Assembly (NCBI RefSeq): GCF_000349945.1
Contig: NC_020516.1
Location: 4,402,001 to 4,466,000 of the forward strand
DNA length: 64,000 nucleotides
From: Azoarcus sp. KH32C
Lineage (GTDB): Bacteria; Pseudomonadota; Gammaproteobacteria; Burkholderiales; Rhodocyclaceae
Reading direction: 5' to 3'
In this document: one piece after another, positions 47,095 to 55,562 of the stretch
Layout of the letters: each line of letters opens with the position of its first letter
How positions within the stretch are numbered: the first letter of the stretch is position 1
Program-made: the position numbers and the translations under genes
Notes under the pieces: generated by a model
Told to the model about the DNA's origin: nothing
Seen by the model: the letters and a program-made list of their open reading frames with translations, nothing else
Database searches by the model: none

Positions 47095-49016
47095 TCGACC
47101 ATTGGGGAATCCGTGCGCGGGTGATGCTGGCCGCCGTGCTGCCGATGCTGGTGCTGGCGATCGTGCTGACGGCCTTCTACACGCGCACCCGCATCAACGA
47201 CCACGAAGACGCATACCGCGCGCGCGGCCAAGCCTTCGGCCGCCAGCTTGCGGCGGCGAGCGAATACGCCCTCTTCTCCGGCAATCGCGAAACGCTGCAG
47301 CGGCTGTCGGCGTCGATGCTCGCCGAGGAAGACCTGACCGGCGTGCTGATCCTGGCGCACAACGGCGAGATCCTTGCGCGCAGCGGCAACCTGGACACGG
47401 CGCTCCCCCCGCCGCGCGGCACGGCGATCGAGGAAGAAGTGCTGAGCTCGCGCCACACGCTGCGCATCATCGAGCCTGTCCTGCCGAGCTCGGTCGAGCT
47501 CGACGACGGGCTGTCGGGGATCGCGGTCGGCGTCCCGGCCGAATCGCGCCCGCCGGCGGTCCTGGGTTCGGTGGTGGTCGATATCTCCCGCGCGCGCCTG
47601 GACGCGCGCCTGAACGAACTGCTGCTGACGAGCGGCCTGGGCATCGTGCTCGTGCTGATCGGCAGTCTCGTGCTCGCGAACTACATGAGCCGCAGCGTGA
47701 CGGGGCCCATCCGCCAAGTCGCGAGGGCCGTCGAGCGGATCGGGCGCGGACAGTTCTCGGCGCGCGTGCCGCCCGTGGGCGGCGGCACGCTGCGCACGCT
47801 CACGGACGGCGTCAACGAGATGGCGGCTCAGCTCGCGAGCGCGCACGAGGACATGAGCCGTCAGATCGCCGAGGCGACCGCGGAGCTGCGCGAACGCAAG
47901 GAGCAGGCGGAACGCGCGACGCTGTCGAAATCGCGCTTCCTCGCGGCGGCGAGCCACGACCTGCGCCAGCCGATGCATGCGCTGGGCCTCTTCATCGCCG
48001 AGCTCGCGCAGCACCAGCATCCGCCGCAGATCCGCCAGCTCGTCGAGCGCATCGCGGCCTCGGCGGGCGCCATGGAGAACCTTCTCGACAGCCTGCTCGA
48101 CATCTCCCGGCTCGACGCGGACGTCGTCAAGCCGAACGTGCGCCCCTTCGCGCTGCAGCCGCTGCTCGATCGGATCGCGACGGAGGAGCGCCCGGGGGCC
48201 GATGCGCGCGACCTGGAGCTGAAGGCACGACCGACCGATGCTTGGATCAGCAGCGACCCGGTGCTCTTCGAGCGCATCCTCGGGAACCTCGTCAGCAACG
48301 CGGTGCGCTATACGCGCAAGGGGCGCGTGCTCGTCGTATGCCGTCGCCGCGGCAACCGGCTGCGCATCGAGGTGCGCGACAACGGCATCGGCATCCCGCC
48401 CGAGTCGCAGGATCTGATCTTCCAGGAGTTCGTGCAGTTGCATAACCCGGAGCGCGCGCGCGACAAGGGGCTTGGCCTCGGACTGCCGATCGTGCGGCGC
48501 CTCACGAACCTGCTGGGCCATCGACTGACGCTGCGCTCGCGGCCCGGCAGGGGCTCGGTGTTCGCGGTCGAGGTACCGATCGCTGCACCCGTGCCGGAAG
48601 TCGAACGGGTCGAGGACCGCCGCCCGCCCGGCGATCTCGGCGGACTCAGCGTCGCCCTCGTCGACGACGACCCGCTCGCCCGGACCAGCATGCAGAGCCT
48701 GCTCAGTTCATGGGGCTGCAACGTGATCGCAGCCGGCGACCTCGATGCGCTGACCGATAGCCTGCGGCGCGAGCGCAAGCAGCCGGAATTGATCATCAGC
48801 GACTTCCGGCTCGACGGCACCCGCAACGGCGTGGATGTGATCCGCAGCCTGCGCGCGCTGCATGGCAGCGACATTCCGGCGGTGTTGGTCACCGGCGATA
48901 CCGGCGAAGACACCTTGCGGCTCGCACAGCAACAGGGCCTGCCGCTGCTTCACAAGCCGGTGCGTCCGGCACGTCTGCGGGCGCTGCTCAACCGGCTGCC
49001 CGGAAGCGCCGAATGA
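47091..49016 (+). CDS. Hybrid sensor histidine kinase
   Basis: Membrane sensor kinase of 641 residues. It has TM1 at about 11-30, a periplasmic domain of about 150 residues, TM2 at about 182-198 and HAMP at about 199-255. The dimerisation helix carries phospho-acceptor H289 (AAASHDLRQPMH). The ATPase domain has N403, DNGIGIP at 430-436 and GLGLGLPIV. A C-terminal receiver has D525-D527, D571 and K622. A TTG start with AAGGAG eight bases upstream overlaps the preceding stop. The internal receiver suggests a relay or self-control. The divergent LuxR-type regulator is its likely output. Confidence 0.93.
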   Translation: MIDHWGIRARVMLAAVLPMLVLAIVLTAFYTRTRINDHEDAYRARGQAFGRQLAAASEYALFSGNRETLQRLSASMLAEEDLTGVLILAHNGEILARSGNLDTALPPPRGTAIEEEVLSSRHTLRIIEPVLPSSVELDDGLSGIAVGVPAESRPPAVLGSVVVDISRARLDARLNELLLTSGLGIVLVLIGSLVLANYMSRSVTGPIRQVARAVERIGRGQFSARVPPVGGGTLRTLTDGVNEMAAQLASAHEDMSRQIAEATAELRERKEQAERATLSKSRFLAAASHDLRQPMHALGLFIAELAQHQHPPQIRQLVERIAASAGAMENLLDSLLDISRLDADVVKPNVRPFALQPLLDRIATEERPGADARDLELKARPTDAWISSDPVLFERILGNLVSNAVRYTRKGRVLVVCRRRGNRLRIEVRDNGIGIPPESQDLIFQEFVQLHNPERARDKGLGLGLPIVRRLTNLLGHRLTLRSRPGRGSVFAVEVPIAAPVPEVERVEDRRPPGDLGGLSVALVDDDPLARTSMQSLLSSWGCNVIAAGDLDALTDSLRRERKQPELIISDFRLDGTRNGVDVIRSLRALHGSDIPAVLVTGDTGEDTLRLAQQQGLPLLHKPVRPARLRALLNRLPGSAE

Positions 49017-49098
49017 CGGACGATGCTCCGGCATATGCGGTTTGACGGTAGGACTAGTAGTAAGATGGGTAGATGTTCAAACAGGCCGGGAGAGAACG

Positions 49099-49548
49099 AT
49101 GCAGAATCAGAATAACGCCCAGGATCCGCTCCAGTTCGTACGTGGCATGTGGAGCAACATGGGCTTTTCTCTGCCCGGAATCGTCGCCCCGACGCTGGAT
49201 GTGAATGAACTCGACAAGCGCATCGCCGACCTGAAGGCGGTCGAGAACTGGCTGAAGATGAATCTCAGCATGCTGCAGATGACGACCCAGGGGCTCGAAG
49301 TCCAGCGTGCGACGATCGCCGCGGTGCAGGCGATGAGCCAGCAGGCACGCGATGCGGCCAACAAGGCCGGCAGCGAAGAAGGCGCGGCGGCCAACCCGTT
49401 CGCGTCGGCCGCGCTATGGGCCTGGAACGTGATGGGCTCGCAAGCAAACGCTGCGGCCGCAGCGGCGGCGCCCGGAACGCCCGCTCCCGCGCCGGCAAAG
49501 GCCGAAGCCGCAGCGGCGGCGAAGAAGGCGGCCGCAGAGAAGAAATGA
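49099..49548 (+). CDS. PhaM-like polyhydroxyalkanoate granule-associated protein
   Basis: PhaM proteins bind PHA synthase and DNA, and distribute granules between daughter cells. This 149-residue product has the N-terminal FVRGMWSNMGFSLPGIVAPT signature followed by the helical DLKAVENWLKMNLSMLQMTT segment. It ends in an Ala/Pro/Lys histone-like tail (AEAAAAAKKAAAEKK), the kind used for DNA binding. It is shorter than the Ralstonia protein, mainly in the tail. No PHA synthase gene is in the window. It converges with the AEC carrier gene ten bases away. Confidence 0.78.
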   Translation: MQNQNNAQDPLQFVRGMWSNMGFSLPGIVAPTLDVNELDKRIADLKAVENWLKMNLSMLQMTTQGLEVQRATIAAVQAMSQQARDAANKAGSEEGAAANPFASAALWAWNVMGSQANAAAAAAAPGTPAPAPAKAEAAAAAKKAAAEKK

Positions 49549-49558
49549 GCCTGACGGC

Positions 49559-50449
49559 CTAGAGCAGCATCAGCCAGAGAGACAGGGTCGGCACCGCCAG
49601 CACGGTCGTCGCCGAGATCAGCCACGCGACGCCCGGTCCGTCTCCGCCCATCCGCATCGCCAGGATGTAGGCCGAACTTGCCGTCGGCAAGGCGGCGAAG
49701 AGCACCAGGATATCGAAAGTCATCCCGGTAAGTCCCAGTGCGCGGCCGAGCTGCCACGCGATAGCCGGCAGCAGCAGGAGCTTGACGCCGACGAGCCACG
49801 CCGACCCCGTCCAACGTCCGCCGATGTTCCCCCAGCGCAATGCAGCGCCCACCGCGAGCAGGCCCAGCGCGACGGCGGCATCGCCGAGGCGCTTCAGGAA
49901 GGCGACCATCGGCGCCGGCAATTCGAGTCCGAGCAGGTTGAAGACGAGCCCGCTGAGGGTCGCGAGCACCAGCGGATTACGCGACAGTTCGCGCAGCAGG
50001 CTGCCTTGCCCGTGGCGGGCGAGCATGCCGACGGCCATCACGTTCACGAAGGGCACCATCGCGCCGCACAGCCCGCCCATCAGCGCCACGCCGGCAGCCG
50101 CATGCAGCTTCCCGGCGATCGCGATGCCGATGTAGGTGTTGAAGCGGTACGCGCATTGCAGGCGCGACGCGAAGCCCATCGCATCGAGTCCCATCAGGCC
50201 GCGCCCGAGCCAGCCGGCGAGAAAGCCGACGATGACGACGCCGAGCCCGCCGAGGAAGAGCGGCAGCGCATGGGCGGGATCGATGTTGGCGGTGGCGAGC
50301 GCATTGAAGAGCAGCGCGGGGAAAAGGACGAAGTAGACGAGCTTCTCGACGCCGGCCCAGAAGGCCTCGTTATCGACGAGGCGCCGCCGCAGCACGGCCC
50401 CGAGCAGGATGAGGGAGAAGTCGGGTAGAAGCAGGGCGAGGCTGTGCAT
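49559..50449 (-). CDS. AEC-family (auxin efflux carrier type) permease
   Basis: Inner-membrane carrier of 296 residues with about ten hydrophobic segments, starting MHSLALLLPDFSLILLGAVL. A central NPLVLATLSG segment and a C-terminal ALPTASSAYILAMRMGGDG are typical of the family, whose characterised bacterial members move organic acids such as malate. It is 64 bases after the CoA-transferase/racemase gene on the same strand and may end that operon. The substrate is unknown. Confidence 0.85.
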   Translation of the reverse strand: MHSLALLLPDFSLILLGAVLRRRLVDNEAFWAGVEKLVYFVLFPALLFNALATANIDPAHALPLFLGGLGVVIVGFLAGWLGRGLMGLDAMGFASRLQCAYRFNTYIGIAIAGKLHAAAGVALMGGLCGAMVPFVNVMAVGMLARHGQGSLLRELSRNPLVLATLSGLVFNLLGLELPAPMVAFLKRLGDAAVALGLLAVGAALRWGNIGGRWTGSAWLVGVKLLLLPAIAWQLGRALGLTGMTFDILVLFAALPTASSAYILAMRMGGDGPGVAWLISATTVLAVPTLSLWLMLL

Positions 50450-50513
50450 CGCCGAAGCTTACCGTGCGGGAACGAGTGTTGCGAGCGCCGGCACGCGGGC
50501 GCCGCGACGATGC

Positions 50514-51680
50514 TTACACGACGCCGGCGGCGCGCAGGCGCTGGATCTCGGCGGTGTCGAGTCCGAGCGCTGTAAGCACCTCGTTCGTGTCCGCACCGGC
50601 TGCGGGGGCCGACGTGAAGCTTGCCGGACTGAAATCCGACATCCGCACGGGCGGAGCGAACTGGCGGACGCCATCGACTTCGACGACCATGCCGCGCGCA
50701 CGCAGCTGAGGGTCGTGGAGGCTTTCCTCCAGACGGAGGATCGGGGTGACGCAGCAGTCGATTCCGTCGAAGTGTTCGACCCACTGCGCTTGCGTGCGGC
50801 TGGCGAAGATCGCCGCGAGTTCGGCCTTCACGCGCGCGCCCTCTTCGCCCGTGGCGAGATGGCCGGGTTTCAGGTCGGGCCGTTCGAGCGCATCGCACAG
50901 CATCGACCAGAATTTTTCCTCCAGCGCGCCGACCGCCATGTGGCGTCCGTCGGCCGTCTCATACACGCCGTAGCAGGGCACGCCGCCGGTCAGCAGGTCC
51001 TCCCCGCGCGGCTGCGCGCGTCCGTGAGCGAGTACTTCCGCGAGCGGGAAGATCGCGTGGGCGAGCGCGGCGTCGGTCATCGACACGTCGACGTGGCGCC
51101 CCTGCCCCGTCGCCCGTGCATCGATGATCGCGACGAGGAGGCCGAAGAGCGCGCTCATCGTGCCGCCGAGGAGGTCGCCGATCTGCAGGTTGGGGATCAC
51201 CGGCGGGCCGCCCGCGGCACCGATCTGGTCGAGCACTCCCGCGTAGCCGATATAGTTGATGTCGTGACCGGCGTGCAGTGCGTAGGGACCGGTCTGGCCG
51301 TAGCCCGAGATGCTGCAGAGGACGATCTTGGGGTTGGTCTCGGCAAGTGTCGCGTAGCCGAGGCCGAGCTTGTCCATCACGCCCGGCCGAAAGCCTTCGA
51401 CGACGACGTCGGCGCCTTCGACGAGGCGCAGGAAGAGCTCGCGCCCGGCCGCCTGCTTGAGATCGAGGCGGACGCTCTTCTTGCCGCGATTGACGATGCG
51501 GTAGAAGTAGCTGGTGTCGTCCTTCATCGCGCCCATCGTGCGGGCGTAGTCGCCCGCGCCGGTGTCCTCGACCTTGATGACTTCGGCGCCGTAGTCGGCG
51601 AGGTGTTGCGTCGCAAGCGGGCCGGGCAGCAGGCGGGTGAGATCGAGAACGCGCAGGCCTTCGAGGGGTTTGGGTCGCAT
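50514..51680 (-). CDS. CaiB/BaiF-superfamily protein, alpha-methylacyl-CoA racemase type
   Basis: Acts on acyl-CoA thioesters. The 388-residue protein begins MRPKPLEGLRVLDLTRLLPG. The key residues look like those of alpha-methylacyl-CoA racemase rather than a transferase. H139 in GHDINYIG and D169 in QIGDLLGG are 30 residues apart, as are His126 and Asp156 of the mycobacterial racemase. A true class III transferase would carry its catalytic Asp in a different context. The ATG at 51680 is preferred to a TTG two codons earlier; neither has a clear ribosome site. It is 14 bases after the PaaK-like gene. Confidence 0.82.
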   Translation of the reverse strand: MRPKPLEGLRVLDLTRLLPGPLATQHLADYGAEVIKVEDTGAGDYARTMGAMKDDTSYFYRIVNRGKKSVRLDLKQAAGRELFLRLVEGADVVVEGFRPGVMDKLGLGYATLAETNPKIVLCSISGYGQTGPYALHAGHDINYIGYAGVLDQIGAAGGPPVIPNLQIGDLLGGTMSALFGLLVAIIDARATGQGRHVDVSMTDAALAHAIFPLAEVLAHGRAQPRGEDLLTGGVPCYGVYETADGRHMAVGALEEKFWSMLCDALERPDLKPGHLATGEEGARVKAELAAIFASRTQAQWVEHFDGIDCCVTPILRLEESLHDPQLRARGMVVEVDGVRQFAPPVRMSDFSPASFTSAPAAGADTNEVLTALGLDTAEIQRLRAAGVV

Positions 51681-51694
51681 CGGCAATATCGGAT

Positions 51695-52927
51695 TCAGTC
51701 GTAGGTTCGGATGTCGTCGATGACCTTGCCGTCGTTGGCGAGACTGCCGGGCGCGCAGAAACTGATTTCGCCGCGCAGCTTGGTGACTTCGCGGATGCTG
51801 GTGGCGATGGCGTCGACGAGTCCCTCGCCGACGGTCTCGACTTCGCAGTGCAGGGTCATGCGATCGTTCAAGCCGGGATTATCCACGACGAGGCGGGCCT
51901 TATGCACATCGGGATGGCGCTTGACGACGTCGGCAATCTGGCTGGGGTGCACGAACATGCCCTTGACCTTGGTGGTCTGGTCGGCGCGCCCCATCCAGCC
52001 CTTGATGCGGACGTTGGTGCGTCCGCAAGGCGAGGCGCCGGGCATGACGGCGGAGAGGTCGCCGGTGCCGAAACGGATCAGCGGGTAGTCGGGGTTGAAG
52101 GTCGTGACGACGACTTCGCCGACTTCGCCCGGAGGGACGGGGTCGCCGGTGCCGGGGCGGACGATTTCGAGGATGACGTCCTCGTCGAGCACCAGGCCTT
52201 CGCGCGCCGGGGTTTCGTAGGCGATGAGGCCGATGTCGGCGGTCGCGTAGGCTTGCGAGGCCTGGATGCCGCGCGCGGCGAAGGCGTCGCGGATGCTCGG
52301 CGGGAAGGCTTCGCCGGAGACGAAGGCTTTGGTGAAGCTGTGGGCGATGCCGAGTTCGTCGGCCTTTTCGAGGATGATGCGCAGGAAGGACGGTGTGCCG
52401 ACGTAGGCGTTGGGCCGGAGGTCGGCGATCGCGGCGACCTGTTGTTCGGTCTGGCCGACGCCGGCCGGGAACACGGTGCAGCCGAGCGCGTGGGCGGCGG
52501 TCTCCATCATCGAGCCGGCGGGCGTGAAGTGGTAGGAGAAGGTGTTGTGGACGAGGTCGCCTTCGCGGAAGCCGGCGGCGAAGAAGGCGCGGGCGAGGCG
52601 GTAGTAGTCGGGGCGGGCGCTTTCCGGTTCGTAGAGCGGTCCGGGGGAGGCGAAGACGCGGCGGCAGTCGGCGCCCCAGCGCGTGGCGGCGAATCCGCCG
52701 AAGGGGCGTGCGGCCTTTTGGCGTTCGAGGAGTTCGGACTTGCGCGTGACCGGCAGCTTTGCGAGGGCTTCGCGGCTCGCGACGGTCGCCGGATCGATGC
52801 CTTCGAGGAGCTGAGCAAAGGCCGGAGCGTTCGCCTTGGCGTGGGCGATCTGGGCCGGCAGGCGCGCCATCAGGTCGCGCTCGCGCTCGACGGGGTCACG
52901 GGTTTCTCTGGCGTCGTAGTAGGTCAT
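51695..52927 (-). CDS. PaaK-like (phenylacetate-CoA ligase family) protein with altered P-loop
   Basis: Member of the adenylate-forming phenylacetate-CoA ligase family, 410 residues from ATG 52927 (MTYYDARETRDPVERERDLM). The middle and C-terminal parts are family-like (GVGQTEQQVAAIADLRPNAY, GTPSFLRIILEKADELG, SGEAFPP, YATADIGLIAYE). The usual SSGTTGKP nucleotide loop is replaced by FASPGPLYEP near residue 105, lacking the Thr-Gly-Lys core. Activity and substrate are therefore uncertain. It is followed by the racemase-type gene, and preceded by a repeat-rich 272-base gap. Confidence 0.82.
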   Translation of the reverse strand: MTYYDARETRDPVERERDLMARLPAQIAHAKANAPAFAQLLEGIDPATVASREALAKLPVTRKSELLERQKAARPFGGFAATRWGADCRRVFASPGPLYEPESARPDYYRLARAFFAAGFREGDLVHNTFSYHFTPAGSMMETAAHALGCTVFPAGVGQTEQQVAAIADLRPNAYVGTPSFLRIILEKADELGIAHSFTKAFVSGEAFPPSIRDAFAARGIQASQAYATADIGLIAYETPAREGLVLDEDVILEIVRPGTGDPVPPGEVGEVVVTTFNPDYPLIRFGTGDLSAVMPGASPCGRTNVRIKGWMGRADQTTKVKGMFVHPSQIADVVKRHPDVHKARLVVDNPGLNDRMTLHCEVETVGEGLVDAIATSIREVTKLRGEISFCAPGSLANDGKVIDDIRTYD

Positions 52928-53003
52928 CGGTCGATCCTTCGCGCAATACAGGGCCAAGTCGGGCGATTGGCGTTTTGTTTGATACCGCTGCGGCGGACTG
53001 CCC

Positions 53004-53080
53004 GCCCCCGTCCGGGGCGTGTTCCGCGCCTCGTTGGCGCAAGCGGACGCCTCGGCACGAAACACGCCCCGGACGGGGGC
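53004..53080. repeat. 20-bp perfect inverted repeat with nested hairpin
   Basis: Two 20-base arms (53004-53023 and 53061-53080) are exact reverse complements around a 37-base centre that itself contains GCGCC/GGCGC. Each arm starts with a CCCCG-TC-CGGGG self-palindrome. There is no T-run, so it is not a standard terminator. It lies in the gap between livF and the PaaK-like gene and resembles a REP-type extragenic palindrome. Confidence 0.8.
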
Positions 53081-53113
53081 TATGCCGTGCCGTGATCGAG
53101 GGCGGGCAGGTGC

Positions 53114-53186
53114 GGTGCGAGGCAAGGCGGGAGGGGGCGCCGTGTGCTGCTCCACACAAGCCCCCGAGCAACGCCGCGTCGCGCCA
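53114..53186. repeat. Long imperfect hairpin next to the inverted repeat
   Basis: A second foldback follows, built of nested arms GTGTG/CACAC (53142-53146 with 53153-53157), GGGGGC/GCCCCC (53133-53138 with 53160-53165) and GGCG/CGCC. Weaker outer pairing reaches 53186. With the adjacent 20-bp repeat it fills the gap before livF stops at 53200. Confidence 0.55.
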
Positions 53187-53199
53187 CAATCGCCCGTCC

Positions 53200-54048
53200 T
53201 CAGGAGAGCCAGCGTTTACGGCGGCGGTAATGTTTCACTTCGCGGAAGCTCTTTCTCCCCTCGCCCGACAGGCCGAGGTAGAACTCCTTCACGTCCTCGT
53301 TATCGGCGAGCTCCTTCGCGTCGCCTTCCATCACGACGCGGCCGTTTTCGAGGATGTAGCCGAAGTCGGCGTAGCGCAGCGCGACCATGGTGTTCTGTTC
53401 GGCGAGCAGGAAGCTGACCTGCTCCTTGGCGTTGAGGTCCTTCACGATCTCGAAGATTTCCTCGACGATCTGCGGCGCGAGGCCCATCGAGGGTTCGTCG
53501 AGCAGGATCATTTCGGGTTTGGCCATCAGCGCGCGGCCGATCGCGCACATCTGCTGTTCGCCGCCGGAGGTGTAGCCGGCTTGCGAGCTGCGCCGCTGTT
53601 TGAGGCGCGGGAAGTAGTGGTAGACCTTCTCGAGGTTGTCCTTGAGCTCGCCACGCGAGATCGAGCGCGTGTAGGCGCCGGTGAGGAGGTTTTCCTCGAT
53701 CGACAGGTGGCCGAAGCAGTGGCGGCCTTCCATCACCTGGATGACACCACGCTTGACGAGGTCGTTGGGGGTCATTTGGTCGATGCGCGCGCCCTTGAAC
53801 TCGATGCTGCCCTTCGTGACGTCGCCACGTTCGGCGCCCAGCAGGTTGGAGATCGACTTCAGCGTCGTCGACTTGCCGGCACCGTTCGCGCCGAGCAGCG
53901 CGACGATCTTGCCTTTCGGCACTTCGAGCGACACGCCTTTCAGTACGAGGATCACGTGGTCGTAGATGACCTCGATGTTGTTGATGCTGAGGTAGGGCGA
54001 GGCCCCGGTCGCGGCAGCGTTTGTGACAATATTGGTGGCTGTATTCAT
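53200..54048 (-). CDS. livF: Branched-chain amino acid-type ABC transporter ATPase (LivF-like)
   Basis: Second ATPase of the HAAT/Liv uptake system. From ATG 54048 (MNTATNIVTNAAATGASPYL) the product is 282 residues. It has Walker A LLGANGAGKSTTLKS, signature SGGEQQM and Walker B MILLDEPSMGL. The start is chosen by the upstream ribosome site; an earlier open frame is not family-like. A basic C-terminal tail of about 20 residues (RKSFREVKHYRRRKRWLS) extends past the normal end. It is the last gene of the synthetase-livGHMKF block. Confidence 0.92.
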   Translation of the reverse strand: MNTATNIVTNAAATGASPYLSINNIEVIYDHVILVLKGVSLEVPKGKIVALLGANGAGKSTTLKSISNLLGAERGDVTKGSIEFKGARIDQMTPNDLVKRGVIQVMEGRHCFGHLSIEENLLTGAYTRSISRGELKDNLEKVYHYFPRLKQRRSSQAGYTSGGEQQMCAIGRALMAKPEMILLDEPSMGLAPQIVEEIFEIVKDLNAKEQVSFLLAEQNTMVALRYADFGYILENGRVVMEGDAKELADNEDVKEFYLGLSGEGRKSFREVKHYRRRKRWLS

Positions 54049-54075
54049 TGTGTCTTCGCCTTTTGTCTCCGTCCC

Positions 54076-54108
54076 GTCTCCCCGTACGGGGAGACCTCCC
54101 CGCGGGGA
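54076..54108 (-). promoter_or_regulatory. Two palindromes between livK and livF
   Basis: A perfect 20-base palindrome (54076-54095) and a perfect 12-base one (54097-54108) lie side by side in the 99-base gap after the binding-protein gene. As RNA they would form stable 3' hairpins protecting the binding-protein message, a common way to make more of it than of the other subunits. No T-run follows. Confidence 0.55.
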
Positions 54109-54147
54109 CAACCCGGGCACGCCCGAAGCAGTCCCCGCGAGCGCGCG

Positions 54148-55473
54148 TCAGCTCTCCTTCGAGCAGTCGCGCGGGGTGATGCCCTTTTCCTTCGCGTAGG
54201 CCGCGGCGGATTCCTCGATCATGCCGCGCACGAGCGGCTTGTCGCCTTCGACCCAGTCGGTGACGACCTTCCACTTGGCGCCGTCCCACTGCTGGAACTT
54301 CACCTTGCCGGCGCCCTCGTGGTCGGCGCAGGTGACGTTCAGATCGGGCATGAAGCCGGTGGCGCCGAGGGCGGCGAGCTTCTTGTCGTCGATCTTCAGG
54401 TGCTCGAAGCCCCAGCGGACCTGTTCGCCGGTGAGCGGCTTGCCCTTGCCGAATTTCTCCTGCGCCGTGCGGATGGCCTCGACGGTGATGATTCCGTGCA
54501 CGACGCCGCGGTTGTAATACACGCTGCCGAGGCGGGACTTGTCTTCCATGTTGCCCTTGCTCTTCCCGTACACGAACTTGTCGATGTCCTTGATCACCGG
54601 GTAATTGGCACCGGCGACGTTGAAGCCCGCGGAGGTGTAGCCCTTCGCGGCATCACCCGCGGGGATCGTGTCCTCCTCGGCGCCCGACCACCACACGCCG
54701 ACCATCTTCTCGCGCGGGAAGCCGGTGCGCTGGGCGGTGCGCAGCGCGGTCGGGTTCATCACACCCCAGCCCCACAGCACGACGTAGTCCGGCTTGGACT
54801 GGCGGATCTGCAGCCACTGCGACTGCTGCTCGTTGCCCGGATGGGCGACGGCGATCTTGAGGACTTCGAAGCCGTGCTTGGCGGCGAGCTTGTCCATGAT
54901 CGCGTGCGATTCCTTGCCGTAGGCCGAATCGTGGTACAGCAGGGCGATCTTCTTGCCCTTGAGCTTGTCCATCCCGCCTTCCTTCGTGCCGATGTAGTTC
55001 ACGATGGCGGAGGCTTGCGACCAGTAGGTCGTGATCAGCGGGAAGACCCACGGGAAGACGCGGCCGTCGGCAGCGTCGGTGCGGCCGTAGCCCATCGTCA
55101 CGAGCGGGATCTTGTCCTGTGCGACGCGGTCGAGCACCGAATAGGTGATGCCGGTGGAAAGCGGCTGGAACACGGAGTTGCCGGTCGTGCCCTTGCCTTT
55201 GAGGCGCTCGTAGCATTCGACGCCGCGGGCGTTGTTGTATTCGGTTTCGCACTCCTCCCACGCGAGCTTGACGCCGTTGATGCCGCCGTCGCGCTCGTTG
55301 ATCAGCGTCATGTAGTCGATCCAGCCGCCGTAGATGCCGGAACCGCCGGATGCATAGGGGCCGACCCGATAGCTCGGCAAGCCGATGAACTGTTGCTGCT
55401 GCGCGGCGGCATAGCCGGTGGCGAGCAGTCCTGCGACAGCGGCTCCCAGCAGCACGGTGGTCTTCAATTTCAT
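54148..55473 (-). CDS. livK: Liv-type ABC transporter substrate-binding protein
   Basis: Periplasmic binding protein of the branched-chain amino acid/aromatic acid family. From ATG 55473, preceded by GAGGAGG, it is 441 residues with a signal peptide (MKLKTTVLLGAAVAGLLATG, cleavage after the YAA/AQ region). The family segment GIYGGWIDYMTLINERDGGI follows, then a two-lobed fold. Its larger size compared with E. coli LivK (about 370) is typical of binding proteins for aromatic or fatty acids. The ligand is unknown; the neighbouring acyl-CoA synthetase suggests a carboxylic acid. Confidence 0.9.
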   Translation of the reverse strand: MKLKTTVLLGAAVAGLLATGYAAAQQQQFIGLPSYRVGPYASGGSGIYGGWIDYMTLINERDGGINGVKLAWEECETEYNNARGVECYERLKGKGTTGNSVFQPLSTGITYSVLDRVAQDKIPLVTMGYGRTDAADGRVFPWVFPLITTYWSQASAIVNYIGTKEGGMDKLKGKKIALLYHDSAYGKESHAIMDKLAAKHGFEVLKIAVAHPGNEQQSQWLQIRQSKPDYVVLWGWGVMNPTALRTAQRTGFPREKMVGVWWSGAEEDTIPAGDAAKGYTSAGFNVAGANYPVIKDIDKFVYGKSKGNMEDKSRLGSVYYNRGVVHGIITVEAIRTAQEKFGKGKPLTGEQVRWGFEHLKIDDKKLAALGATGFMPDLNVTCADHEGAGKVKFQQWDGAKWKVVTDWVEGDKPLVRGMIEESAAAYAKEKGITPRDCSKES

Positions 55474-55562
55474 GATTGCGCCTCCTCGTTTGTGTGGTCC
55501 AACTGTTTCTTTGCCACGTTCGCCGGACCTTGTGCGAATGGCATGCCGGCTAGATGCCGATC

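Noticed and set aside
49017..49098. TTGACG before the PhaM-like gene as a promoter
   Set aside because: No -10-like hexamer occurs at 16-18 bases; the nearest (TAAGAT) is only 13 bases away.
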